Below, one piece after another: positions 6,791 to 12,903 of a stretch of DNA of 14,839 bases. This DNA is from Moorella sp. UBA4076 (GTDB taxonomy: Bacteria; Bacillota; DSM-521; Neomoorellales; Neomoorellaceae). The translations under genes were made by a program, and so were the position numbers. Position 1 is the stretch's first letter. Every line of letters begins with the position of its first letter. The stretch covers positions 1-14,839 of the forward strand of contig DFYS01000057.1 in NCBI GenBank assembly GCA_002383405.1, in the 5' to 3' direction. The notes under the pieces were generated by a model. It saw nothing but the letters and a program-made list of their open reading frames with translations, ran no database searches and had not been told where the DNA came from.

Positions 6791-7717
6791 ATGAGGTCCA
6801 CATGGGGCCGTCGCCTGGTAAAGCCGGGGTTATTAATGCTGTTGGTTTTTAGTTTAACCTGGCTGGCTTTCGGGTGTACAGATAGCAAAGCAGGGGGGGA
6901 GCAGGCCCCGGCACCCCGGGCTGACTCAGGGGCCTTCAATGTCTATACCTCATTTTATCCCCTCTACGATTTTACTAAGAAGATCGCCGGGGATAAGGCG
7001 GAAGTAATCAACCTGCAGCCGGTGGGGGTAGAACCCCATGATTTTGAACCATCGCCCCAGCAGGTGGCTAATCTTTATCAAGGCCGGGTGTTAATTTACC
7101 TGGGCGGGATGATGGACCCCTGGGCCGGGAAGATCAATAGTCAGCTCCAGAAGGAGGGAGTCATCACCCTGGCAGCGGGCGAGGGGCTGATGGTCAATAA
7201 TGACCCCCATATCTGGCTGAACCCGGTCCTGGCTAAGGAGATCGCCCGGCGGATATGTGATACCCTGGTAGCAGCCGATGCGGGCAATAAAGGGTATTAT
7301 GAACAGAACCTGCAGGCGCTGGAACAAAAGCTGGACACCCTGGATAGAGAGTACCGGCAAACCCTGGCTGGCTTGCCCCGTAAAGAGATCGTTACCTCTC
7401 ACGCCGCCTTTGCTTACCTGGCGCAACGTTACGGCCTGGAGCAAGTAGCCATCAGCGGCCTTTCCCCCCAGGAAGAACCCTCACCCCAGGAGATGGCCCG
7501 GCTTGTTACCCTGTGCCGTGACCGGGGCGTCAAATATATCTTCTTCGAGACCCTGGCCAGCCCCAAACTGGCGGATACCCTGGCGCGGGAAACGGGCGCC
7601 GGGACCATGGTCTTAAACCCCATCGGCGGGCTGACACCTGAGGAGGTAAAGGCCGGGGAAGACTACTTCACCCTGATGGAAAAGAACCTGGCTAACCTGA
7701 AAAAGGCTTTAGAGTAG
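6791..7717 (+). CDS. znuA: Zinc/manganese ABC transporter substrate-binding lipoprotein
   Basis: A 308-residue exported metal-binding protein of the ZnuA/PsaA (cluster A-I) family. A basic, hydrophobic signal peptide ends in the lipobox LAFGC with Cys29 as the lipidated residue. Likely metal ligands are His83 (VEPHDFEPSP), His140 (NNDPHIWLNP), His204 (VTSHAAFAYL) and an acidic residue near FFETLASPK (Glu253). The His-rich loop of many ZnuA proteins is absent. ATG at 6791 is chosen because AAGGAGGAGG (6774-6783) and the promoter lie just upstream and the signal peptide begins there; the longer open frame runs through the promoter. Zinc specificity is inferred from the neighbouring Fur-family gene; manganese is possible. 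A 358-nt gap separates it from the transporter genes. Confidence 0.9.
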   Translation: MRSTWGRRLVKPGLLMLLVFSLTWLAFGCTDSKAGGEQAPAPRADSGAFNVYTSFYPLYDFTKKIAGDKAEVINLQPVGVEPHDFEPSPQQVANLYQGRVLIYLGGMMDPWAGKINSQLQKEGVITLAAGEGLMVNNDPHIWLNPVLAKEIARRICDTLVAADAGNKGYYEQNLQALEQKLDTLDREYRQTLAGLPRKEIVTSHAAFAYLAQRYGLEQVAISGLSPQEEPSPQEMARLVTLCRDRGVKYIFFETLASPKLADTLARETGAGTMVLNPIGGLTPEEVKAGEDYFTLMEKNLANLKKALE

Positions 7718-7721
7718 GGCT

Positions 7722-7781
7722 GCTAAACGAAGGAGTTACCTCGCGCAGAGCGCGTCGTGATATGAGCTATTTGCGCTTAGC
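7722..7781. repeat. Hairpin region after znuA
   Basis: GCTAAACG (7722-7729) pairs with CGCTTAGC (7774-7781) with one G-U. Inside is a perfect GC hairpin CGCGC-AGA-GCGCG (7742-7754). There is no T tract, so it is not a standard terminator. It could tune the level of znuA relative to znuCB by stabilising or attenuating mRNA, or be one end of the degraded element that carries the adjoining dispersed repeat. Confidence 0.4.
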
Positions 7782-7885
7782 ACCTTACGTCTTCAAAACT
7801 GCAATAAAAAACAAGTTGTTTAGGCCGCCATATTCAGCAAAGGAGAAATGGTCGCGCCGGCAAGATTGGGTTGTGGGCGGAGCCC
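7776..7885. repeat. Dispersed 110-bp repeat, copy 1 (znuA-znuC gap)
   Basis: This stretch is 105/110 identical, with no gaps, to 11161-11270; mismatches are at 7781, 7788, 7790 and one each in the TATTCAGC and GGTCGCGCC parts. It contains AAACAA-G-TTGTTT and ends in the imperfect palindrome GGGCGGAGCCC. On the minus strand a reading frame is open through both copies (ending in AVLKT or AVLKS and a stop). Upstream of it in copy 1 the frame continues to 8039 without a domain I recognise. A remnant of a mobile element is likely, but no transposase motif is seen. The rest of the gap to 8031 holds no supported gene. Confidence 0.85.
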
Positions 7886-8031
7886 GCATTGGTTTAAAAG
7901 GATGAGGCTCCTTGCGGAATAGCACGGCCACAAGTTTCTCGGCCCGCAGGGTCGAGTTGTAGTCACGCCTGAAGCCGGCCGCGTTCGACACAGGCAGCGC
8001 CCGGAGGGAACCCGCCTCAACTCCAATAGGT

Positions 8032-8048
8032 AATGACAAAATGTTATT
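8032..8048. promoter_or_regulatory. Inverted repeat upstream of znuC, possible operator
   Basis: AATGACA-AAA-TGTTATT pairs over seven bases with one G-T wobble, 27 nt before the znuC start. Its spacing resembles Fur-family boxes, but it differs from the znuA palindrome and no clear promoter hexamers accompany it, so support is weak. Confidence 0.25.
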
Positions 8049-8075
8049 TTAAGAGGATAAAGAAGGTAGTTCAGG

Positions 8076-8894
8076 ATGGCTGCCGGCAAAGAGGAACTAA
8101 TTGCACCAGCTGCTAAAAATATTTCAACTCAGGGCTGCCAGTATCCGGCCGCCGCCGAAGTGGTACGGCTGACGAACGTTTCCTTTGCCTACAGCGGCAA
8201 CGACGTCCTGCAAAACGTCAACCTGGTGGTAACTGCCGGGGACTTTTTAGCCCTCATCGGCGCCAACGGCGCCGCCAAGACCACCCTGATGAAGATCATG
8301 GTGGGGCTCTTAAAACCCCGGGCGGGCAGGGTGGAGCTGTTGGGCCAGGATATCCGGCGCTTTCAGGAGTGGCAGCGCATCGGCTATATATCCCAGCAGG
8401 CGGGACACATCAATACCTCTTTTCCCGCCACCGTGGCTGAGGTGGTGGCCTCGGGCTATTATCACGCTTGGCGGGGGATCTTTGCCGTCAGGGCCAGGCA
8501 GCAAGCTGTACAGGGAGCTCTGGAACTGGTGGGAATCCCGGATCTGGCCGGCCGCCTGGTGGGCGAGCTTTCCGGCGGCCAGCGCCAGAAGGTCTTCCTG
8601 GCACGGGCGCTGGTGTCCCGGCCGGTGGCTCTTTTCCTGGACGAGCCGACGACGGGCATCGATCCTGCCGCGCGGGAAGAATTCTACCACCTGCTGCAGC
8701 ATCTCAACCGGGAAGAGGGCCTGACGATCGTGATCATTACCCACGACGTTCAGGCCGCCCTGGGACGGGTGCAAAAAATCGGCTGCGTGCGCGACCAGAG
8801 CGTTTACATCCATAACAATCTTACCGAGGTCGATCAGGACCATCTCGCTGAGGTGCTGGGTTACTGGATTGGAGGCCGCTATGTGCATCTTTAG
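8076..8894 (+). CDS. znuC: Zinc ABC transporter ATP-binding protein with atypical Walker A
   Basis: A 272-residue ABC ATPase that would energise metal uptake with ZnuA and ZnuB on the inner face of the membrane. Motifs in order: Walker A GANGAAKTT (62-70), Q-loop YISQQ, signature LSGGQRQKV, Walker B VALFLDEPTTGID and H-loop IITHD. The Gly normally preceding the Walker A Lys is Ala67 (codon GCC at 8274-8276 where GGC is expected), which is very unusual and might weaken ATP binding. All other motifs are canonical. The N-terminal ~27 residues before VVRLTNVSFAY are extra relative to typical ZnuC. The ribosome-binding site is weak (AAGAAGG). The 3' end overlaps znuB. Confidence 0.9.
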   Translation: MAAGKEELIAPAAKNISTQGCQYPAAAEVVRLTNVSFAYSGNDVLQNVNLVVTAGDFLALIGANGAAKTTLMKIMVGLLKPRAGRVELLGQDIRRFQEWQRIGYISQQAGHINTSFPATVAEVVASGYYHAWRGIFAVRARQQAVQGALELVGIPDLAGRLVGELSGGQRQKVFLARALVSRPVALFLDEPTTGIDPAAREEFYHLLQHLNREEGLTIVIITHDVQAALGRVQKIGCVRDQSVYIHNNLTEVDQDHLAEVLGYWIGGRYVHL

Positions 8895-9693
8895 TTTTGC
8901 TTTCATGCAGCGCGCCTTCCTGGCCGGGATTATCACAGCGGTACTGGCGGCGGTGATGGGCGTCTTTATTGTGTTGCGGCGGATGTCGCTGGTGGGGGAT
9001 AGCCTGGCCCATGCCTCCCTGGCCGGGGTGGCTGCCGGGATGCTGCTGGGTTTTTATCCCTTCTACGGCGCCCTGTTGTTCGCCGCCGGCGCCGCCCTGG
9101 CGATTGAGTTTGTCCGCGGCGCTTTTAAGAGGTATGCCGAGATCGCCCTGGCAGTAGTCATGTCCGGCGGCATGGCCCTGGCCGTGGTCTTGATCAGCCT
9201 GGGGAAGGCCTTCAACGCCGACCTGTTTTCCTATTTATTCGGCAGCCTGGTAGCCGTATCCCCGGCTGATGTCCGGGTCATTGCCGGCGCCGGGATAGTA
9301 ATTATCGCCTCGGTAGCCCTGCTGCACCGGGAGCTCTTCGCCATCACTTTTGACGAGGAGGCGGCCCGCCTGGCGGGGATACCGGTACGGGCCGTCAATA
9401 TCTATTTCACGCTGCTTACGGCCCTGACTGTGGCCCTGGCGGTGCGGGTGGTCGGGACGCTGCTGGTGGCCGCACTGATGGTCATCCCGCCGGCGGTCAG
9501 CCTGCAGCTCGCCCGCAGCTTCAGGGCTACCTTTGTGATCGCCATCGTCGTGGCCTTGAGTGCCGTTATCAGCGGCCTTTATGCCGCTTTTATCTTCGAC
9601 CTCGCCCCGGGAGGAACCATAGTCCTCATCGCTGTAGCTATTCTGGTAGCAGTCATCCTCGGGAAAGGAGCAAGGAACAGATGGAGCAGGTAA
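8881..9693 (+). CDS. znuB: Zinc ABC transporter permease
   Basis: A 270-residue polytopic membrane protein of the ABC-3 family, the permease through which metal delivered by ZnuA crosses the membrane. Several hydrophobic segments are visible, from AFLAGIITAVLAAVMGVFIV near the N-terminus to IVLIAVAILVAVIL near the end. Family hallmarks include RRMSLVGDSLAHASLAGVA, FGSLVAVSPADV and AALMVIPPAVSLQLARS. I chose ATG at 8881 because GGAGG at 8870-8874 is well placed; a TTG at 8869 would start on that site. It overlaps znuC by 14 nt and zur by 13 nt, so the three are one translationally coupled unit. Confidence 0.92.
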   Translation: MCIFSFAFMQRAFLAGIITAVLAAVMGVFIVLRRMSLVGDSLAHASLAGVAAGMLLGFYPFYGALLFAAGAALAIEFVRGAFKRYAEIALAVVMSGGMALAVVLISLGKAFNADLFSYLFGSLVAVSPADVRVIAGAGIVIIASVALLHRELFAITFDEEAARLAGIPVRAVNIYFTLLTALTVALAVRVVGTLLVAALMVIPPAVSLQLARSFRATFVIAIVVALSAVISGLYAAFIFDLAPGGTIVLIAVAILVAVILGKGARNRWSR

Positions 9694-10175
9694 ATAAGAG
9701 AGAACAGCGAAAAAAGACGGCGTCAGAGAAACAAGCCCACCCCGCAGCGGCGATGGATCCCGAAGCTATTCTCAAAGAGAAGGACCTCAGGGTTACTTCC
9801 CAGCGCCGGGCCATCCTGACGGTGCTGGCCGGCGTCCGGGCGGTGATGAACGTCCAGGAGCTCTTTCAAGAGGTCATCAAGATCCTGCCGGGAACCAATT
9901 TTTCCACTATCTACCGCAACCTGGATACCCTGCTGGCCCACGGCCTTCTCTGCCGCATCAGCCGGGAGAGCGGCGGCGACCTGTATGAGCTGCGGCGGGA
10001 AGAGGAGCACCATCACCACGTTATCTGTAAAGGTTGCGGAGCTTCTATACCCGTCAAATTTTGTCCCCTGGAAGCTATGGCCGCCGAGCTGGCCGGTAAG
10101 GGCTTCCTCCCAACGGAGCACCACTTCGAGGTCTACGGCCTTTGTGAACACTGTCAGAGTAAGAGGAAGCGTTAA
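9681..10175 (+). CDS. zur: Fur-family metalloregulator, probable zinc uptake repressor
   Basis: A 164-residue Fur-family repressor. A Lys/Arg-rich N-terminal extension (about 1-25) precedes the winged helix (RVTSQRRAILTVL; recognition region NFSTIYRNLDTLLAHGLL). The dimerisation half carries HHHHVIC (110-116), CKGC (116/119) and CEHC (155/158), the two CxxC pairs of the structural zinc site. Cys91 in LLCRISRESG sits where Zur proteins have a regulatory-site Cys, and HFEVYGLCEHC is typical. Position as the last gene of znuCB, overlapping znuB by 13 nt, favours Zur over PerR or Fur. AAAGGAG upstream is the ribosome-binding site. It would repress znuA, and perhaps its own operon, when zinc is sufficient. 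Confidence 0.88.
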   Translation: MEQVNKREQRKKTASEKQAHPAAAMDPEAILKEKDLRVTSQRRAILTVLAGVRAVMNVQELFQEVIKILPGTNFSTIYRNLDTLLAHGLLCRISRESGGDLYELRREEEHHHHVICKGCGASIPVKFCPLEAMAAELAGKGFLPTEHHFEVYGLCEHCQSKRKR

Positions 10176-10303
10176 TAAAAGCAGCAGGTCAATCTTTAGA
10201 TGGCCCTGAGCAAAGGTTTATTAAACATAAGAATTGATTGGACGGGACCGGCAGCAGCTGATCTGGAAGATACCTATAGCCAGGTTGCCACAAATATTTT
10301 TTG

Positions 10304-10352
10304 TTGACGTACGGCCATAATAGCTATATAATGCTTATGAGCAAATGCCCGC
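10304..10352 (+). promoter_or_regulatory. Promoter of the DUF1847-like gene, with shared motif at +1
   Basis: TTGACG (10304-10309), 17 nt, TATAAT (10327-10332). An imperfect palindrome ATGAGCA-AA-TGCCCGC (10337-10352) covers the expected start of transcription. The block 10301-10360 matches 12447-12506 upstream of the NifX-like genes at 50 of 60 bases without gaps. A leader of about 100 nt precedes the ribosome-binding site (AAGGAGG near 10427). The earlier part of the gap, 10176-10300, holds only a short palindrome GTTTA-T-TAAAC (10216-10226). Confidence 0.8.
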
Positions 10353-10443
10353 AATAGCGTTGAGGGAATGCAAGCAACCACACCTTTATCACACGCAAGC
10401 GAAGATTCCCACTCTGGTATGTATCAAGGAGGCTTTTTAGATA

Positions 10444-11073
10444 ATGCGCTGTGCTCAATGTAGGGTTTATGCCTGCGGGACAGGAAAATTAGAGCAATTA
10501 CCGGCAAACTGTCCCATGCATGAGAACGAAGCCATTTACCAGGAAGCGAGGAAGGAATACCAAAAACCAGCAATAAGTAATATCGCCTTGAACGCCGCCC
10601 GGACAGAGGCCGCTGGCTATGGTGTATGGACAAGGCTGGAGGAAATAATGGAATTTTCTCGACGGGCTGGTTTTTGTAAGCTCGGGCTGGCCTTTTGTAC
10701 GGGCGTAAGGGAAGAAGCCAAACGCATTGCAGCCGTCCTTCAAAGCAACGGCTTTGAGGTATATTCGGTTATATGCAAAACAGGGTCGGTGCCTAAAGAG
10801 GAATTAGGTATTATAGAAGAAGAAAAAGTACATCCCGGGTCTTATGAATCCATGTGCAACCCCATCGGTCAGGCCATGCTCTTAAATGCGGCCGGGACTG
10901 ACCTGAACGTTATTGTCTGCCTGTGTGTAGGGCACGATACCTTATTTATCAAGTATTCTGATGCTCCGGTGACGGTTTTAGCAGCTAAAGATCGTGCTTT
11001 AGCCCATAACCCCCTCGGTGCGGTCTATGCAAGTCATTACTTCCAGAAGAAGTTAAGCAATCATCACCTATAA
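10444..11073 (+). CDS. DUF1847-like Cys-rich (putative metal-binding) protein
   Basis: A 209-residue soluble protein of the uncharacterised DUF1847 (COG4887) type. The N-terminal knuckle MRCAQCRVYAC...NCPM places cysteines at 3, 6, 11 and 23. Further cysteines lie at 78, 85, 111, 138, 159 and 161, in the family-like stretches KLGLAFCTGVREEAKRI, SVICKTGSVPKEELGI, ESMCNPIGQAMLLNAAGTD, CLCVGHDTLFIKYSDAPV and AKDRALAHNPLGAVY. Ten cysteines and several His suggest zinc or Fe-S binding; the family has no established activity as far as I know. AAGGAGG lies 11 nt upstream of the ATG. It is monocistronic, adjacent to zur, with a promoter copied from (or to) the NifX-like operon, suggesting a metal-related role. 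Confidence 0.85.
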   Translation: MRCAQCRVYACGTGKLEQLPANCPMHENEAIYQEARKEYQKPAISNIALNAARTEAAGYGVWTRLEEIMEFSRRAGFCKLGLAFCTGVREEAKRIAAVLQSNGFEVYSVICKTGSVPKEELGIIEEEKVHPGSYESMCNPIGQAMLLNAAGTDLNVIVCLCVGHDTLFIKYSDAPVTVLAAKDRALAHNPLGAVYASHYFQKKLSNHHL

Positions 11074-11160
11074 GGCACTTAAGATAACGTTCCGGTAGGG
11101 GCTGCCATCGAAAACAAATCCTACCTGGCGGGATTCTAGTACAACTTGTTGAAGATCATA

Positions 11161-11270
11161 CTTAGTACCTTAAGACTTCAAAACTGCAATAAAAAACAAG
11201 TTGTTTAGGCCGCCATATCCAGCAAAGGAGAAATGGTCACGCCGGCAAGATTGGGTTGTGGGCGGAGCCC
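11161..11270. repeat. Dispersed 110-bp repeat, copy 2 (before the fluoride operon)
   Basis: Direct repeat of 7776-7885 with five mismatches and no gaps. It lies in the 414-nt gap between the DUF1847-like gene and crcB. Its last bases (AGCCC) also form the left arm of the inverted repeat 11266-11322. The rest of the gap, 11074-11160, shows only a loose GGTAGG/CCTACC pairing near 11093-11134. Confidence 0.85.
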
Positions 11271-11322
11271 AGGTTAAATGAAAACGGTTATGGAACTAAT
11301 CCATCGTTTCATATCCTGGGCT
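11266..11322. repeat. 57-nt inverted repeat joined to repeat copy 2
   Basis: AGCCCAGG (11266-11273) pairs perfectly with CCTGGGCT (11315-11322). Inside, ATGAAAACG pairs with CGTTTCAT with one extra A, and ATGGA with TCCAT, giving an extended hairpin with a five-base loop. No T tract follows. It might be the terminal hairpin of a degraded mobile element, or a terminator variant isolating the fluoride unit from upstream transcription. Confidence 0.6.
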
Positions 11323-11343
11323 TGACAATGGCATTTGCTACCA

Positions 11344-11372
11344 TTGACGGCGAGTCGATATTAAAGTAAAAT
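11344..11372 (+). promoter_or_regulatory. Promoter of the fluoride-resistance operon
   Basis: TTGACG (11344-11349), 17 nt, TAAAAT (11367-11372), ending about 25 nt before the fluoride riboswitch core. Expected transcription start near 11379, so the riboswitch would be at the very 5' end of the RNA. A second TTGACA at 11322-11327 lacks a good -10. Confidence 0.65.
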
Positions 11373-11396
11373 TTAGCCTGTGAGTTTTTTGTTTCC

Positions 11397-11447
11397 ATAG
11401 GTGATGGAGTTCACCTTAATCTGCGCTATGCAGTGATGACTCCTACC
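11397..11447 (+). promoter_or_regulatory. Fluoride riboswitch (crcB RNA motif)
   Basis: The conserved elements are all present in order: the first hairpin AGGTGATGGAGTTCACCT (GGTGA/TCACC), a short joining TAA segment, the second hairpin CTGC-GCTAT-GCAG, then TGATGACTCCTACC. GGAGT in the first loop can pair with ACTCC downstream, the pseudoknot of this class. It binds fluoride with magnesium and lets crcB be transcribed. The terminator that follows shares CCTACC with the aptamer's 3' end, giving the expected competition: with fluoride the aptamer holds this strand and the terminator fails. Confidence 0.93.
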
Positions 11448-11487
11448 AGGGTGAGGGTGGTTTTTACTTCCCCGGGTAGGTTTTTTT
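11442..11487 (+). terminator. Riboswitch-controlled intrinsic terminator
   Basis: CCTACC (11442-11447) pairs with GGTAGG (11475-11480), and after one A/G mismatch GGG pairs with CCC. Seven T follow (11481-11487). The 5' arm overlaps the aptamer's conserved 3' segment, so aptamer and terminator are alternatives. This is the transcriptional OFF arm of the fluoride switch. Confidence 0.85.
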
Positions 11488-11526
11488 GTGGCCCGCGAGA
11501 AGTTTTACAAGAAATGGGGGTTCCAG

Positions 11527-11931
11527 TTGGACTACGTTTATATCGGTATTTTTGGTTGCCTGGGAGCAGTCGCTCGATTTACCATCAGCCGGTACTTTGC
11601 TTTTACCTGGCACTCATCTTTTCCCCTGGGGACCCTGGTTATTAATCTAGCCGGGTGCTTGGCTATGGGGTTTTTGCTTACCTATAGCACAGAACGCTTA
11701 ACTTTAAGCCCTCAATTAAGAGCCGGTTTAATAACAGGTTTTATCGGCGCCTTTACCACTTTTTCAACCTTTAGCCTGGAAACGTTAACCCTGTTTACTA
11801 AAGGCTATATTACTTATGCCATCTTATATGTTTTGCTGTCTGTTATGGGGGGATTGGCGGCTGCCAGAACAGGTATTAATATGGCCCGCTTTACTGTTCC
11901 CCTGTCAGCTGGACAGCGAAGCAAGGCTTGA
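11527..11931 (+). CDS. crcB: CrcB/Fluc-type fluoride channel subunit 1
   Basis: A small membrane protein (134 residues from TTG at 11527) with four hydrophobic segments, which lets fluoride leave the cell. Family motifs: GCLGAVARF near the N-terminus, FPLGTLVINLAGCLAMGF with the conserved Asn, and GFIGAFTTFSTFSLET with the TTFSTF track. I prefer TTG 11527, with GGGGG six bases upstream, because its start (LDYVYIGIFGCLGA) aligns residue for residue with the second copy (LEYFYVGMGGLLGA). GTG at 11488 would add 13 polar residues and starts directly after the terminator T tract; its only ribosome-binding site would be GGGTAGG in the terminator stem. The next gene is 17 nt away, and the two products probably form a heterodimer, as in other tandem pairs. 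Confidence 0.92.
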   Translation: MDYVYIGIFGCLGAVARFTISRYFAFTWHSSFPLGTLVINLAGCLAMGFLLTYSTERLTLSPQLRAGLITGFIGAFTTFSTFSLETLTLFTKGYITYAILYVLLSVMGGLAAARTGINMARFTVPLSAGQRSKA

Positions 11932-11948
11932 GACGAGGGTGGAGTATT

Positions 11949-12323
11949 TTGGAGTATTTTTATGTAGGCATGGGTGGACTATTAGGGGCTATCACCAGGC
12001 ATGCTCTAGGACAGGCCCTGGCAACCCGGAATAGATGCGACTTTCCCCGGGGAACATTTATCATCAACCTGACAGGCGCTTTTCTTTTTGGGCTGCTTGT
12101 AAGCGAACCGGCAATAGGTCAACGTTTAGGGCCTCACCTGTTCCTGGCCCTGACAACCGGCTTTTTGGGCGCCTATACGACTTTTTCAACCTTTTCCTGT
12201 GAGGTTATTAGACTTCTGGATGATGGTCAATTATTTAAGGCCCTGACTTATACGGCGAGCAGCATCAGCTTGGGGTTGCTGCTGGCCTGGTTCGGACACG
12301 TCTTTATTCTTTTATCATTATAA
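11949..12323 (+). CDS. crcB: CrcB/Fluc-type fluoride channel subunit 2
   Basis: 124 residues from TTG at 11949, with four hydrophobic segments. Motifs: GLLGAITRH, FPRGTFIINLTGAFLFGLL and GFLGAYTTFSTFSCEVIRL. GAGGGTGGAG (11935-11944) is a good ribosome-binding site for this TTG. A TTG at 11928 overlapping the previous stop would add seven residues not found in the partner. The first copy has ARF and this one TRH at the position after the GA motif, so the subunits are diverged rather than a recent duplication, as expected for a heterodimeric channel of Gram-positive type. Both depend on the upstream fluoride riboswitch. Confidence 0.92.
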   Translation: MEYFYVGMGGLLGAITRHALGQALATRNRCDFPRGTFIINLTGAFLFGLLVSEPAIGQRLGPHLFLALTTGFLGAYTTFSTFSCEVIRLLDDGQLFKALTYTASSISLGLLLAWFGHVFILLSL

Positions 12324-12387
12324 AAGAGATAAACCCCCGCAAATTATCATAAAAAGGCTATAGATAACTGCGTTACAGGCCTGAAAG

Positions 12388-12419
12388 TAGCCGGGATGCC
12401 CCAGCCGGCTAATTTTTTA
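12388..12419 (+). terminator. Intrinsic terminator of the fluoride operon
   Basis: TAGCCGG (12388-12394) pairs perfectly with CCGGCTA (12405-12411) and is followed by ATTTTTT. It closes the crcB pair about 65 nt after the last stop and precedes the NifX-like promoter, separating the two units. Confidence 0.82.
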
Positions 12420-12449
12420 TCCAGTTTCGCCCTGGATCATAATATTTTG

Positions 12450-12498
12450 TTGACATAGGGCCATAATAACTATATAATGCTAATGGGCAGATGCCCAT
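12450..12498 (+). promoter_or_regulatory. Promoter of the NifX/ferredoxin/MinD operon with palindrome at +1
   Basis: TTGACA (12450-12455), 17 nt, TATAAT (12473-12478). The perfect inverted repeat ATGGGCA-GA-TGCCCAT (12483-12498) covers the expected start of transcription. The whole block resembles the promoter at 10301-10360. The palindrome at +1 is a good repressor-site candidate. AAGGGAG lies just before the ATG at 12523. Confidence 0.85.
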
Positions 12499-12522
12499 AA
12501 TAGTATTGAAGGGAGTGCAGCA

Positions 12523-12903
12523 ATGAAAGTAGCTATCACAGCCCAGGGTAAGGAAATGACGTCAAGTACCGACCCCCGTTTCGGCCGCTGCCAGTATTTT
12601 GTCATCGCTGATACGGACAAAAGCAGCTTTACGGCCATAGCCAATGATAATCTGGCCGCCGGCGGCGGTGTCGGTATAGCTACGGCGCAGGCGCTGGTTA
12701 ACCATGGGGTGGAGGTAGTCCTGACCGGCAATGTCGGCCCCAATGCGTTGCGGGTTTTACAGGGCGCCGGGATTAAAGTTTACACAACCCAGGCGCCGAC
12801 GGTTCAGGCGGCGTTACAGCTCTGGCAGGCCGGCGGAGCTGAGCCTTTATCCCAGGCTAGTGTAGGTTCCCATTTTGGCATGAATAGGGGAGGTAGACGA
12901 TAA
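12523..12903 (+). CDS. NifX/MTH1175-like protein 1 (PF02579 family)
   Basis: A 126-residue protein of the dinitrogenase iron-molybdenum cofactor (NifX/NifB C-terminal) family, an RNase H-like fold. It starts MKVAITAQGKE, has the typical DPRFGRCQYFVIAD (FGRC loop), then VGIATAQALVNHGVEVVLTGNVGPNALRVL and GIKVYT. Members bind Fe-S or Fe-Mo cluster precursors in nitrogenase systems. No nif gene is in view, so a general metal or cluster carrier role is more likely. A Gly/Arg tail (MNRGGRR) ends it. Its TAA shares a base with the next ATG (TAATG), so the two similar proteins are coupled. Confidence 0.87.
   Translation: MKVAITAQGKEMTSSTDPRFGRCQYFVIADTDKSSFTAIANDNLAAGGGVGIATAQALVNHGVEVVLTGNVGPNALRVLQGAGIKVYTTQAPTVQAALQLWQAGGAEPLSQASVGSHFGMNRGGRR

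Noticed and set aside
7776..7885. Repeat considered as a riboswitch because copies lie before znuC and crcB
   Set aside because: Copy 2 lies upstream of the crcB promoter, so it would not be in the transcript, and the crcB RNA already has its own fluoride switch.
7785..8039. Minus-strand 84-residue frame in the znuA-znuC gap as a gene or a transposase tail
   Set aside because: No ribosome-binding site or recognisable motif. The shared part continues to a stop in both repeat copies, but this is too short to support a coding claim.
8310..8936. 208-residue minus-strand frame across znuC
   Set aside because: Antisense shadow of a gene with complete ABC motifs.
7776..11270. Repeats considered as a CRISPR array
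   Set aside because: Only two copies, 110 bp each and 3.3 kb apart, with genes in between.
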